DNA of 64,000 bases from Heterohyrax brucei (GCA_028571685.1 CM053143.1:143068829-143132828), one strand, 5' to 3'. Shown: positions 22,185-35,941, counted from the stretch's first letter. Notes: generated from the letters alone by a model not told the origin. Made by a program: numbers and translations.

Positions 22185-22560
22185 AGTTTGTTTTGTTATG
22201 TCAGTGAGACTGTATCAATGAGGATGTGTTTTAAGTCAATCACTTTTGAAACATAAAAAGAGCAGATCAGACACAGAAAGCATCATAGACGGGGGGAAGA
22301 CAGATGCCACATAAAGAGTGCCAAGGAACAGACTCAAAAAGAGATAAGGACCTTTCCTCAGTGCTGTCAGAAAAAGAAAGCCTTCCCCTAAAGGACAACA
22401 TTGGCCTGAAAACAAAGTCCAGAAGGCAGGAAGGGACAGGAAAGCTGGGCGAATGGCAATGGGGGAACCCAAGGAGGAAGGAGATGGTGTATCGTTGCAC
22501 TGAAGGGATTATAGCTAATGTCAGGAATCAAAATGTATACAAATAGTTGAAAGGGAAACT
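22185..22560 (+). repeat. MaLR LTR fragment
   Basis: Shares the order of wording with the LTRs above (gttatgtcagtg, ataaaaagagc, ccaaggaaca) but lacks both termini. No target duplication can be sought. Family assignment is tentative. Confidence 0.4.
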
Positions 22561-22930
22561 GATTTGCTCAGTAAACTTTCACCCAAACCACAGTAAAATA
22601 TTGTTTAAAAATCACTCTGCCTGCTGTGCTGGGAATAAACTGTAGGTGGGTAAGAGTGAATGCTAGGAGGCTATTGCTATAAACCCAAATAAGATGATGT
22701 GGCTTGGATCAGGTTCGTGAAGAACAGGTGGGGAAAAGCAGTATGATACAGATATGTACTAAAACCTGCAAAACCCAGAACACATGCAAGGCAGCAAGCA
22801 CAAATATTTTTTACTAAAAGGAGCAATAGAGAAGTGGTAAGAGAGCACCATGTCAAGGGCGTAAACTTATGAGACATGGAAAAAGAAGGCAGTCCCACTG
22901 AATTCCGGATCTCCCAGGTTTCACCGTGCA

Positions 22931-23799
22931 AGTAGTCCTGGATTTGCAATGGGATTCCTTTTGGGCAACTCCACTGTAAGTCAGTTCTGATGTATGCTGA
23001 TTACCTCACATTTTTGTAGTTTTCATTATGATTGCCTTTTATTATCAACGTCTTTATAAACATAGTCTTTGTCTTTGGGGGTTAGAAACATTACGTATAA
23101 ACTTACAAATGTCTTTTAATAATACATTAAAAAATACACAAATCATAAAAACTTACTCCAGCTGTGAAGAATTGGATGTCATTAGCATTTAGTCGGTTGC
23201 ACTAGTAACTCCACTTGTGGAAAGCTCTGGATCATCTGGATTATTCCTAGGAATGGGGAAGGCATTTTTAGGCATAGATTTAGTAGGTTGCCTATTTGGT
23301 CCTTTTCTTCTTATGTATTTCATTGTAACATCTCACTGCTTCCTGAATTTGCTTATCAACTTTAGCAAAGCAATCAGCATTTTGGTCTATGTTTTTAAGC
23401 AACTGAGGCATCTGGTGGAAAACCTGGTGGCGTCCTGGTTAAGTGCTATAGTTGCTAACCAGAAGGTGGCAGTTTCAATCCACTAGACACTCTTGGAAAC
23501 TCTCTGGGGACAGTTCTACTCTGTCCTGTAGGGTCTCTATGAATCAGCATTGAGTTGATGGCAGTGGGTTTGGTTGGTTTTGGGCAGCTTCTGGTTTAAT
23601 TTAGAAAACTAAATCTATACAGCAGTGTTTTGAATGTTAAATCATAAAACTGAACATCTGGAAAGATAATAGCAGCAAATTAAGTGCTGCAACATTTTAT
23701 GTAATACATGTTAATAATGATAATGTAATCCAAAAACAAACTGACAGTGGCAGATGTGGTTTCTCTTAACTTGGATAGGTCGTAAGTTGGGGGACTATC
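22931..23799. repeat. Unclassified repeat R2, interrupted by a SINE
   Basis: Left end agtagtcctggatttgc; right end gtcgtaagttgggggacta. Shares attgccttttattatcaacg-type wording with R1 and R3, and gcagcaaattaagtgctgcaa with R1 (21490). SINE at 23418-23580. The longest copy. Confidence 0.6.
23418..23580 (+). repeat. AfroSINE-type SINE in repeat R2
   Basis: Complete, with small deletions in the head (gaaggtggcag). Confidence 0.88.
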
Positions 23800-24027
23800 T
23801 AAATTTTAAAGTCAGGGTTAGCAAGCTCTCCTGACAGATTGGACTAGGGTGTCAGAGGCAGAGAAGAGTCAAAAGGACTCTAGTTTTTGACCTGAGCAAC
23901 CAGAAAGATGGAATTTGCCAGTGACAAAATGGCCTGGGTAGGTAGAGCAAGTCTGAAGAGAGAGGAAGAAAAGGAGTCCAGGTTTTATTATGTTAAGCTG
24001 AGGTATCTACAGGACATCCTAAACCCC

Positions 24028-24190
24028 CAAACCAAACCCACTGCCACTGAACTGACTCCAACTCATAATGACCCTATAGGACTGGGTAGCACTGCTCCAT
24101 AGAGTTTCCAAGGAGCACCTAGCAGATTCAAAGTGCTGAGTTTTGATTAGCGGATGAAGCACTTAACCACTACACCACCAGGGTTTCCAG
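24028..24190 (-). repeat. AfroSINE-type SINE
   Basis: Complete copy immediately left of the nested SINE/RTE/RPL3 complex. Confidence 0.9.
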
Positions 24191-24309
24191 AAGTCCTAAG
24201 GAGCCCTGATTACACAGTGTTTAAAGTGCTCGGCTGCTAGCTGAAAGATTGCTGTTGGAGCCCACCGTCTGCTCCACAGGGGAAAGATATGGTCATCTGC
24301 TTCAGTAAA

Positions 24310-25858
<1,549 letters not shown>

Positions 25859-26044
25859 ATTACAGCCTTGGAAACCCTGTGGGTCAGTTCTACTTTGTCC
25901 TACAGTATTGCTGTGAGTTCGAATCTGCTCAAACAGTAATGAATTGTCTTTCCCCAACTAGAATCCAAGTGGAGAATTTAAGATTGCATTTCAGTACATG
26001 AGTCTGTAGTCGATTAGAACTTGGCTTGAAGAAAAAAAAGTCAA

Positions 26045-26193
26045 AAGTCACTGCCATTGTCATTGATTCTGGCCCATAGCAAACTTAATAGGTCAAGGTA
26101 GAAATGCCCCCGTAGAGTTTCCAAGGAGCATCTGGCAGATTTGAACTGCTGACCTTTTGGTTAACAAACATAGCGCTTCACCACTACCCCACA
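26045..26193 (-). repeat. AfroSINE-type SINE
   Basis: Complete except for the very head (ccactaccccacaggaggg). Confidence 0.85.
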
Positions 26194-26357
26194 GGAGGGA
26201 TAAGAAGGTGAATGGTTTCTGAAGCCATAGGAAGGAGTGAAATAGCCATGGGAATGAGTGAGACACAGAAAAGACACAAAGTCCTGGGAAGTCTAACATT
26301 AAGAAGTTAGGGAGAAAGAGGAAGGTACAACAAAGAAGACTGAGAAGGAAAAACCAC

Positions 26358-26852
26358 TGTCATGGATTGAATTGTGTTCCCTAAAAAATCTGTAATAATT
26401 TGACTGGGCCGTAATTTCTAGTATTGTGTGATGTTCCTCCGTGTTGGAATTCCTGCCTCTGTGATGTTTATGAGGGTGGATGGGCAGCATTTGTGTTGGT
26501 AGAGCAAGATTCAGTGTAGGAGTCTGTTTTGTGCCTTGAGGCAATCTCTTGAGCTAGAAATGAGAGGAACCAGCAGAGACATTTGGGGACCTCAGACCAC
26601 CAAAAAGCAGTGCCGGGAGCTGAGTGCATCTTTTGGAAAGGACCAGGGTCCCTGTGCCTCAAAAGCTTGGAGCCCAGGGGAAGATTGAAGACAAGGTCCT
26701 TCCTCCAATGCCGGCAAAGCAAGCTTTCTTCTGGAACTGATGTTGAGTTTGGACTTTTAACTTATTGGACTGTGGCAAATAAAATTTCTCTTTTTAAAGC
26801 CAGCTACTTGTGGTATCTCTGTTAGAGCAGCACTAGCTGACTAAAACAAACA
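26358..26852 (+). mobile_element. Solo MaLR-type LTR
   Basis: Starts TGTCATGGATTGAATTGTG and ends aaaacaaaca. The flanking five bases are ACCAC at 26353-26357 and again at 26853-26857, a perfect target duplication, so this is one LTR left after LTR-LTR recombination. It is related to the provirus LTRs at 6.7 and 9.0 kb. Confidence 0.82.
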
Positions 26853-27037
26853 ACCACCATGGTAGGAAGAAAACCAAGGGAGCATAGTACCAAAAGCTCC
26901 TGAGAGTCAAGTAAGGTGAGGACTTAGAATCAACCACTGGACTTAGTGGTGCAGGAGTCACTAGGGACCCTGACAAGAGCAATTTTTGAAAAGTGGTGGG
27001 GATGGAAGTGTGATTGTAATGGATAAAGAGAAGATGA

Positions 27038-27232
27038 GAGTCCCTGGGCTGCACAAATGGCTAAGTTGCTTGACTACCAGCCCAAAGTTGGTGATTTGAA
27101 CCCACTTGGAGCAGCCTCAAAGGACAGGCCCAGTTACCTGCTTCCAAAAGATCTTGCAAACTCTGTGGAGAAGTTCTTCTGTATTCGTAGGGTCACCATG
27201 AGTTGACATTGACTCCACAGCAACAACAAAGT
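27038..27232 (+). repeat. SINE, second subfamily
   Basis: Head gagtccctgggctgcacaa, tail caccatgagttgacattgac; the body is diverged. Confidence 0.72.
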
Positions 27233-28595
27233 AATGACAACTCAGTTGCGATATTTCACTGCAGAGGAGAGCAAAGCTGATGGAAGAAGTAAGATCAGAG
27301 TAGTTTGTTTTGTTTTTAGTAGGTAAAATAACAGTTGAATTTCAGTGTTGATGAGAATAACCCATAGAAAGAGAAAAAAGTTAAGAAGGAGGAAACAGAA
27401 TATTTAAAATGTTTTGAATTTAAATACTTGTAAATAAGGTTTGATTACAGGATTTTGCCACCATGTGTGTATACCTTATCCTGACCCGTTCACTCACTTA
27501 TGTAACCTATATTTGACTTTGCATCTCTTGGCCTGGATAAATACAGATACGCATGGGTGTCTAAAGCAACATGAGATTAAATTACTAAGAACATAAATCA
27601 GACCTGCTGCTAACAAAGGAGACAGAGCCCTCAAGTGCTAATGAACCCTCTCTCCAAGGAGTGGTTTTGGCCATTTTCTCACGTAGGCACCACTGGATCC
27701 AAGCTGACAGTCAGAAGCAGCAGAAATCTTGTAATTGAGTAATACATGGCATAGTGCAGATTTTGAGGAATCAGTGATTTATTTTATTTTTGTCTCCAGA
27801 AATAACTTAAGGCTGGGGCTTGGACAACAGGTGGTTTGAGTATACAAGGTATACAGGCAAAGAATGGTTTGGGTATGTGGGCAAAGGGAGAGAGAAAGTT
27901 AATAAATCAGGGATGAACAGTGAAGCAGCAGTGAGTCCTTTGCCTGGCCTTTGAATAGAATTGTATCTCCAGCACAGATAAGAGGTTTATGTCTGGGCCA
28001 CCAGTATGTTTATTACCCAAAGACTAATGGCAATATCCACATCAGACAAGGGCAAGTACCTGGTACATGAGCAGAGGTTTGGAAGGTCAAGTTTTGTGAA
28101 AGGAAAGGGACTAACATATATCTATTAGTGTGCTGTGTTAACTTCCAGTCACCACATCAGGCCAGTTCTTGTCTCCATCCTCCTCTGCCTCTGAAGTATG
28201 AAGTGTAGGGACTGAATGTGTTATCCCACCTCTAAAGCGACACCATAATCTCCAATTTTTGGTATTCATTCTCTGCCTTGAACTTTATCCTGGAAAAATA
28301 ATCTATAGGGATTAGTTCAACATGTCTCAAACCTTCTGACTTCTGGTTGGTTTAAGCCCATGGGAAGTTCTAGAAGAAGTTGTCAAGAAGTTGCCTGGAG
28401 CTGGCTGTTCTCACTGCTACTCTCAAAGTGGCTGCTGCTCTTCTTGAGTGTCTCAAGAGCTGGGGCAGAGGAGGTGGGGAAGATGGGGTACGGTAGGCAG
28501 GGAGCAGTTCCAGCTGCTAGCCCCCCAGATTCCTGCACATCTCTTATGGTTTGCTTGTATACCGTCCACATATTTGTATTTCGCCCCGTGTACGT
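27233..28595 (+). other. TXK intron 1, no recognised feature
   Basis: A 120-codon frame at 28360-28722 runs into mariner copy D, so it is chance. No repeat family recognised in the rest. Confidence 0.4.
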
Positions 28596-29147
28596 ACGAG
28601 GTCTGACAATTAAGTCCACGGCCTTAATTCTTCTAAGTGCTACATACCTCATTGCTGAATACCATTACAGTCACCTTCAAAGTACTGCCCTTGGGAAACT
28701 ATGTATTAAATCCAGCACCTAGTCCACCCTTCAAAGCAATTTTGGAACTCTTTCTGGAATGCCCATTGCACATAGTGGCACAGTGGCAGGTTTATGAACT
28801 TAACTGAATAGTTGTCTGTGAGGGAGTTTTTAGTCAGCAAACAAAAAACTGTACTGAAAACCCTGATCTGGCCCCCCAGTGACTTTTTCTTTAACTGAAG
28901 ATAAAGGAAATAATGAAAGGAAGACATTTGAATGACATTCAGGATATCAAGGGTAACCCAATGACAGCTCTGATGGCCATTCCAGAAAAAAGTTCCAAAA
29001 TTCCTTTGAAGGGTGAACTAGGAGCTCACATCATTACTTAGCTTCCCAAGGGAAGTACTTTGAAGGTGAACATAGTGATATCCAGCAATGAAGTATGTAG
29101 CACTTTTTCTAGGAGAAATTCACAAACTTAATCGTCAGATGTCATAA
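28596..29147 (+). mobile_element. Mariner fold-back element, copy D
   Basis: Begins tacgaggtctgacaattaag and ends with the inverted equivalent (atcgtcagatgtcata). The loop transposase piece on the plus strand is shortened around the HPPYSP region and broken by frameshifts. Confidence 0.83.
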
Positions 29148-29559
29148 ATCCTTTTAAAATTATTTCCAATTCATTATGTCATGTTACCTATTAGATGCTG
29201 ACTGATAGGGTAGTTGGTATCACAGTAGCTCATAAGCAGTCGTGTGCTGTAGTCTCATTTAGCGGTAGCCTGAAAGACACTGTTGAAATGAAATTCTCCC
29301 AGACTTTAGGAATTATGTTAGTTTATTCACTTCATTAAGGAAAGACGTGGTCTAAGGTATCCATCTTCATTGACTTACAGACAGTGGCAAAGATAAATTG
29401 ATCCACTTAGCACTCACAGGAGCCTTAAATATGGTAAGTAACCTGTTCTACCCATTTGATGGATGAAAAAATTAAAGCACAGAACAGTTAAGCAGCTTGC
29501 CCAAAGTTATAGTTGGAGATTAACTCCAGTCTTATAAGACTTCTCAAAGAGTTAGGTGT

Positions 29560-29705
29560 TACTACACGGCTTTTACAGATGAGAAAGCAAAGACTTAGAG
29601 AAGTCAATAGACTTATCTAAGATATAGTCAACCACACAGCTGGGATTCAAATCCAGGTCTGTCTGACCGCAAGACCAATGCTGGCTTCTTCTATACTCTA
29701 CTGCC
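29560..29705 (-). repeat. MIR element
   Basis: Reverse MIR: cagatgagaaagcaaagac, cacacagctgggattcaaat, ccaggtctgtctgaccg. A second, poorer MIR-like stretch precedes it at 29440-29530. Confidence 0.75.
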
Positions 29706-30392
29706 TTTGCGATACTTTACTGTCATTTTTTGAGAGAGCTGACAGCAAGATGCAGCACCTATAAAAATAAAACATCTCTTTGAAATTAGTTTACTTATGG
29801 CATTTAAAAAGGCAAACCACTTAACTTAAATAAGGATAAGCTTGGCAATAAAAGTATAAGTGTAATCTTCATTTTTAAGTTAATTCTTTCTTTAGGTAAT
29901 TCAGTTTACATTGGACATAAACCACAGAAAGGCTAAGAGCCAAGAAACTGTATCTTAAAATTTTTCTTTTTTAAGAAATGTGATGGACTTACTTCAAAAT
30001 CCTCGCTAGTACATTTCCTAGGAATATGTTGTTTTTGGTATCATACTTTTTTGCTGATTTGCTAGCTGACATTAGCCTGGACTGAGGTAAAGTTGAATAC
30101 AATGGTCACTTGTTCTCAGAGGAGGAAATACATAAACCAGACCGGGCAAGAAGAGCCTGAGAAGGGAAACCACACTGCATGGGGTGCCAGGAACTCACTT
30201 TTGCTTCCGTGACATTTTTCTGAGTTTCTACTAGTGAAGGAAGGCACGGTCAAGAATTCACACATACTTTATAATAATTCTTACTGCCTCTGCTCTTAGA
30301 GACTTCCCCTTTTGGAATAGTGTCACCAGCCTCATCTATCCAATGTCATGGACTAGTGGCTTTCTAACAGCTGAGAATGATCTGCTTTTCAG

Positions 30393-30447
30393 ATAACACC
30401 ATCCAGTCCATTTTCTGTTGCTGCTGTTGCTGTTCAGTGCAGAAGCG
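30393..30447 (+). CDS. TXK: TXK coding exon 2 (cysteine string)
   Basis: Acceptor cag at 30390-30392, donor gtaagt at 30448. The 55-nt exon completes Tyr6 and encodes NTIQSIF, six consecutive Cys (residues 14-19), then SVQK and two bases of Arg24. The cysteine string replaces the PH domain seen in TEC, BTK and ITK and is the known palmitoylation and membrane-targeting motif of TXK. The Cys codons alternate TGT/TGC, giving a trinucleotide-like tract. The phase 2 end matches exon 3. Confidence 0.93.
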
Positions 30448-30519
30448 GTAAGTCTACTTTTGAGCATAACTTCTTGGAAGTGATTTCACTCCAAATTTCT
30501 TTATTAGCTATTGGTCTCC

Positions 30520-30830
30520 ATACCTTTCTGCGTGTGCTGTTCTTTTTGCCTGGGAAATCCTTCTCCCCTGTTCTCCCAGTTGAATTCCATTTCATTTAAA
30601 GGCGTAGGTCAAATGTCAGGTTTTCTTCTGTCACCCTTCCTTGATGCTCTTGGAATTAATTGCTCTTTGCATTGTAGTCTGGCAGCATGTGGCTTGGTTC
30701 CTTAGTTAATGTATTTTCCATGTATGCTGTTTGTATGTTCGTGTTCCACTCAGTATTTTTTGCTATTTAAAGGCAAGGGTCCCATCTTATTCTAAGCATT
30801 TCCCCCAAACTATCAGTGCGTCTTACACTT
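30520..30830 (-). repeat. L2 3' end
   Basis: Reverse L2 wording: tgcctgggaaatccttctcc, gtaggtcaaatgtcagg, cttgatgctcttggaattaa, and aaaggcaagggtcccatctta. Follows TXK exon 2 in intron 2. Confidence 0.65.
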
Positions 30831-30889
30831 GGGCGTCCTAACAATGACCATATAAGAATCAAACCTAAGATGCCACGATGATAATAACA

Positions 30890-31085
30890 GTTAACGCTTA
30901 ATGGTAGCATCTTATGCCAGGAGGTTTGTGTTCACTAACTCCCATAACTCACAGAACATCTTCTCATTTTTCTATGATTCCAATTTCACAGACAGACCAG
31001 GCTTAGAGAAGTTACATTCCTTACTGAAATCACTATGAAATGGTGAAGCTGGAGTTCAAGCTCCATTGTTCTCAATCAGTGTACT
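30890..31085 (-). repeat. MIR-like remnant
   Basis: Weak reverse MIR pattern around caggcttagagaagttac and gaagctggagttcaagctc. Confidence 0.45.
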
Positions 31086-31449
31086 AGAACTACTAGAAAC
31101 AACCTTGTTTTTAGCTGCAGCTGGGTAAGCCCCAGGCTCTCGACAACCTGACACACAATGGAATAAAGCCCTGTCTGGTCCTGAACCATCCTGGTGATTG
31201 ATTGCAGATGAGGTCGTTGAGATCATGTTTTCAGAAGGAGGCTTTTCTTCCTGGTTTGTCTTAGTAGATGAAGCTCCTCTGAAACCGATTCAGCATCATA
31301 TAGCAACACACAAGGCTCCACTGACAGATGAGTGGTAACTGTGCGTGATGTGTGTCGGCTGGGAATTGAACCTAAGTTTCCCACATGGAGAGTTCGAAGT
31401 CTATTTCTGAATCACCACTGCCTCTTGAGTTATACCAATAAACCAAGCC

Positions 31450-31592
31450 AACCCAACCCACTACCACTGTGTTGATTCTGACTCATAGTAACCCTGTAAG
31501 ACAAAGTAGATATACCCTATAGGATTCCCAAGGCTCTTCCTACTGCTGAAGGATTGGTAGGTTTGAATGTTGACCTTGAGGTTAGCAACTGA
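31450..31592 (-). repeat. AfroSINE-type SINE, old
   Basis: Tail and body readable, head truncated at gaggttagcaactgactgcc. An older RTE-like stretch precedes it at 31090-31430. Confidence 0.75.
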
Positions 31593-31699
31593 CTGCCTAA
31601 ATGAAGTGACACATGTAGAATGATAAGAACGGTACCTAACACAGAGTAACTAAGTTTTTCATCATTGTGATTATAATTTTGTGCCTCGAGAATGTACCA

Positions 31700-31856
31700 G
31701 GAAACCCTGATGGTGTAGTAGTTAAGTGCTACGGCTGCTACCCAAAAGGTTGACAGTTCAAATCCACCAGGTGCACCTTGGAAACTCTATGAGCAGTTCT
31801 ATTGTGTCCTACAGGGTTGCTATGAGTCAGAATCAGTTTGATGACACCAGATTTTT
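31700..31856 (+). repeat. AfroSINE-type SINE
   Basis: Complete copy in TXK intron 2. Confidence 0.9.
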
Positions 31857-32352
31857 AATATGTACCAGACTCTGTATTGGGCATGTGGTGTAAGTATTCT
31901 TGATTTCATTTCATAATAACCTTAGTCACTGTTAGCACTTTAGCTCCTAGATAGAGAAACTGAAGTTCTGAGAGCTGGTAACTTGCCAAAAGAGAGAATT
32001 AGGAAGCCTTCTAAATAAAAATGTAGTTGGACCAAACAGTCAAAAATTACTTTAAAACAAAAATGAAAATGCCAGTGGGCAGGGAAACTACATTCAAAGG
32101 AAATGGATCAGTCAAAAGGTCCACAGGTGGTGAAGAATGTAACCAATGCCACTGAACTGTTGGTGTGGTAATTGTTGAATAGAAACCTAAACTCAGTGTA
32201 AACCTTCACAGGAAACACAATAAAACAATATTTTTTAAAAAATGTAGTTAGAAAGAGACATTTCTTTTTACTAGTTTTATGACAATCAAGTAGATTTATA
32301 GATAAGTTGAATACAAATAATCATTTCTGACATGATTGCTTTTCACTGTCAG

Positions 32353-32455
32353 GCAAGTGAGAACACAAATAAGCCTGAGCAGAGATGAAGACCTCTCAGA
32401 AAAATACCCTCCAGGTCACAGGCTCCAGCCCTGCGAGCTGTCAAGTAAGAAGCAA
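32353..32455 (+). CDS. TXK: TXK coding exon 3 (linker)
   Basis: Acceptor cag at 32350-32352, donor gtgagt at 32456; length 103 nt. It completes Arg24 and encodes residues 25-58, beginning QVRTQISLSRDEDLSEKY and ending SSKKQ. This is the polar, variable linker between cysteine string and proline-rich region. It contains no methionine: the residue after Gln25 is Val, where I recall human TXK having Met. It ends in phase 0, joining exon 4 at Ser59. Confidence 0.92.
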
Positions 32456-32681
32456 GTGAGTATGGCTTTGAGGCTGGAGAAGGGCCGGGGAAGGCTGGCT
32501 TTGGGGGTCTGTGCTCTGTGAGAAACTATTCCTGTACCTAGAACAGAGCATGTGTTCAACATGTAATAAGTGCTCCATAAAGATGGAGGGAGTGAATGTC
32601 CTAGATGAAAGTGAAAGTGAAATAAAATAAAACGAAATAATAAAAAAGAGACCAGTGAAAATAGCCGGTGCAATACTTACA

Positions 32682-32845
32682 GAAACCCTGGTGGCGTAGT
32701 GTTGAAGGGCTATGGCTGCTAAAGAAAAGGTCAGCAGTTCAAATCCACCAGCCTGTCCTTGGAAACCCTATGGAGCAGTTCTACTCTGATCTATTGTGTA
32801 GCTATGAGTGGGAATCAACTCAATGGTGGTGGCTTTGACTTGGCT
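32682..32845 (+). repeat. AfroSINE-type SINE
   Basis: Complete copy in TXK intron 3, 226 bp after the exon 3 donor. Confidence 0.9.
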
Positions 32846-33287
32846 ATACTTAAAGGCAGAACATGAACCTGGAAATGGGGGTGGGGGGACAGAATGTATT
32901 CTGGTTACTGACAGTTTGAGGTCTGTGTTAGTTTTGTCTTCAGTACTGAGAGAAATCGTGTTCTTAGGAAGCAAGGCAAACCTAAACACTAGCTTACAGC
33001 AGAAGAAAGGGGAGGGCAGTTTTTCTTCTTCCAAGAGAGAAAAACCCTTGAAACAAGCAAAACTCTAAAGGAATAAATAACATTATTCATTGCAAATAAC
33101 ATTTAAAAAAAAAAGGGGGGGGACTGTGACATGAATAGATTCAGTACAATGGCTGGCAAGACAATTTGTGATCTTAAAATTGTACAGATGTTAAGAGTGT
33201 GTCCCAAGCCTGCATCCCAGGAACTTGGGCCAGGTGACAGAAGGAGTGGAGGGCAGGCAGAAAGACAACCAGTTCTGCCAAAACACA

Positions 33288-33834
33288 TACAAGGACTGCC
33301 AGTTAAGATCACGAATTCATCCTAGAAAAAATACTACACACCTTGTTGCTGAATATTACTTTGGTCACATTTGAAGTACTCCCCTTGGGAAGCTAAGCAC
33401 CAATGCCAGCACCTAGTCCACCCTTCAAAGCAATTTTGGAACTCTTTTTCTGCAATGGCCATCAGACCTGTGGTCGTATTAACTTGTTGTCCTGAATGTC
33501 CACCAAAATGTCTCCCTTTCAATATTTCCTTTATGTTCAGATAAAAAAAAAGTCACTGGGGACCAGATCCGGTGAGTAGGGAGGGTGTTCCAATACAGTT
33601 TTTTGCTTACTGGCTAAAAACTCCCTCACAGACCACTATACAATTAAGTTCGTGAACTTGCCACCTTGCCACCAGAAAGACTTCCAAAATTACTTTGAAG
33701 GGTGGACTAGATGCTGGAGTCAACACATAGCTTGCCAAGGTGAGTACTTTGAAGGTGGCTGCAGTGATATTTAGCAATGAGGTATGTAGCACTTAGAATA
33801 ATTCAGTTCATGGACTTAATTAGCAGACCTCCTA
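33288..33834 (-). mobile_element. Mariner fold-back element, copy E
   Basis: Arms at 33290-33465 and about 33670-33834. Minus-strand C-terminal transposase piece (EKEFQNCFEGWTRCWHW at 33334-33522). A run of nine A occurs in the loop where the others read aagaaaaaagtc. Lies in TXK intron 3, ending about 340 bp before the SH3 exon. Confidence 0.83.
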
Positions 33835-34170
33835 TTTGTAATCTAAAGGTAGAATGCCTTGAGAAACTCCCTTTTCAATGTATTGATCAATTACAGTCCA
33901 TTAGATTATACTGTAGAACAGCAACTAGTCTAGTATTTGGCCAAACCACTGGGAACCGTAGCCTGGCCAAGTTGACACAGAAAATTAACTATCACCATGT
34001 GTTGCTGGATCCCAAAGTTGTTTTATAGTTACTTACTTCCTGCATTTATCGCATCCTGGCTTCTTCCTCGGTACAGCAGCAAGGGAAAAGTGAGTCAACT
34101 GGACCAATGTGCTGCATCTCTATATTTTTTTTTTGGCTTTACTAAAATCACAGCTCTTTGGTTTTTACAG

Positions 34171-34370
34171 TCCAACAGGGGTCATGTGAAACCATCAAAA
34201 CGCAAGCCGCTGCCTCCTCTCCCTGAGGTTACTGAAGAGAAGATCCAGGTCAAGGCCCTTTATGACTTTGTGCCCAGAGAGCCCTGTGATTTAGCATTAA
34301 GGAGAACAGAAGAATACCTGGTATTGGAGAAGTATACCCCTCACTGGTGGAAGGCAAGAGACCGCTGGGG
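34171..34370 (+). CDS. TXK: TXK coding exon 4 (proline-rich region and most of SH3)
   Basis: Acceptor tttttacag ends at 34170; donor gtaaga at 34371; 200 nt, residues 59-124 plus two bases of Gly125. Residues 65-76 form a basic/proline segment (KPSKRKPLPPLP), the Tec-family SH3 ligand region. The SH3 fold follows with the ALYDF signature (87-91), LALRR (99-103), EEYLVLEK (105-112) and the Trp-Trp pair at 117-118. The wording HWWKARDRWG fits TXK better than TEC or ITK. SH3 is completed by exon 5, 11.4 kb downstream. Confidence 0.97.
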
Positions 34371-34559
34371 GTAAGACTAGTGATTTAGTCCTTATCAAAT
34401 TTCTCTTATTTTATCCTCCAAAGATGTCTAAGTATTACAAGGACTGCTCACTGGCTCATATTCTCCTGGTTGATAACTCTTTCCTCTGCATGAAATAGAA
34501 CCTGTTTCCACATACCTGCATCCATATGAGAGCACATTAAAACACAGTGATTTCTGGCA

Positions 34560-34705
34560 GAGTCTCAAAACCACAAATAACTGCCTTTACATCCAGACTC
34601 TGTCACTTACTATTATGTGTCCTTGGGCAAGCCATTATCCTTTTTGAGTCATCTTTGCTGTGTTTATAAAATGGGAATAGTAATTCCTACCATCTAGGTT
34701 CTTGC
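34560..34705 (+). repeat. MIR element
   Basis: cagactctgtcacttactat, ccttgggcaagccattatc, aaaatgggaatagtaattcc. TXK intron 4, about 190 bp after the SH3 exon. Confidence 0.75.
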
Positions 34706-35224
34706 TCTGATTTGTGTTTTGTTTATCGGGGAATGTATCTGATTGTATCCATTAAAATCTAAGGTAAGAGCAGAGAGAATATCTTATTTGTTTTATACTT
34801 TTTACAACTAGTTTTGGAGGCAAACACTAGAAGTTCCTAAATTAAATTGGAAAGAGAAAGAACTTAGGATGCCAGTAGATTTCACTGTGAGTGTCAATCA
34901 TGTTAGATTATTAGTGCCTGACAGAATTCCTGGGGTGAGAAGAATTCCAAAGAGTTTCCCATCTCCCAGGGAGAAACTGCTGGGATTGATTTCTGGTATT
35001 TGCTAAAGTGATTGTCTTGTGGACTAGCAGCTAGAGATACTTACTGGTCATGGTAATATGGTTAGATTAGGTTATGAAATTTAGCAAATAAAAATGCAAG
35101 ACATTCAGTTAAGTTTGAATTATTTCTAATTGACTATGCATACATACACTGAGAAAAAAATGTTACATGGGACATAGAGTAAAAAGTTGTTTGCTGTTTA
35201 TCTGAAATCAAGCAGGAGTATCTG
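34706..35224 (+). other. TXK intron 4, no recognised feature
   Basis: AT-rich intron DNA downstream of the SH3 exon; nothing recognised. Confidence 0.4.
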
Positions 35225-35328
35225 AACTGCATACCTCCAGCAGGTGCTCCTTGGAAAGCCTGTGGGGCAGTTCTACTCTGTCTATAGGGCTGCTGTGAGT
35301 CAGAATCGACTCAATGGCAATGGGTTTT
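35225..35328 (+). repeat. AfroSINE-type SINE, 5' truncated
   Basis: Body and tail only, starting near ctccagcaggtgctccttg. Confidence 0.85.
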
Positions 35329-35941
35329 CTTTAATTATATTTTTCTGGTCAATTGGTTCTCTTTAACATTTGTGTTGTGGTTGTCATGATTTGAGGGGTA
35401 ACTTGGTGGCCGCTAACAACAAAAATATTTAGTTTAGGCTGAACATGTGATGGAGATTCCACAACAAGAAAAGAGGTGTCACTAGAGTCAGTACTTTACC
35501 ATTAGCCACAGCTGCAGGTGTCCTGTTGGCATCCACAGAATTAAAAAAAAAAAAAAAGTGCTAAATTTTAATTTCACAGTGAATATAGTTTTATAAAATG
35601 TGGTTTCTTCTAAAATATGCATTATAAGAAATGCCTAAATTCTCCTTCACCTCTGTCTCCAAAACCACATCTCTTCTCCAAAAGAAGCCACATTAGGATC
35701 TTAGTGAGAACCCTTCAACAACTTTTCAATGCACTTACATACACATATTAAAATGTGCGTATTGTTTGCAGTACAAGCAGTCCTTGACTCACAACAGGGC
35801 TCGGAACTACGTCTTAAGTGGGTTCTGACGTTAAATAAAGTATCTTTTTGAGTTTTTCATCATTATTGCCCTCAATTATCAGTATCTTTATAAATCTCAT
35901 CTTGGAACATCTGTGACTGAACATTTGAGAGTGATGATGTT

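Noticed and set aside
28360-28722. 120-codon frame with a hydrophobic N-terminus resembling a signal peptide
   Set aside because: The second half is mariner copy D sequence and no splice or homology support exists.
32336-32352. Possible upstream extension of TXK exon 3, open frame from ATG 32336
   Set aside because: The frame is open only because the intron end (tttcactgtcag) happens to lack a stop; the phase with exon 2 requires splicing at 32352/32353.
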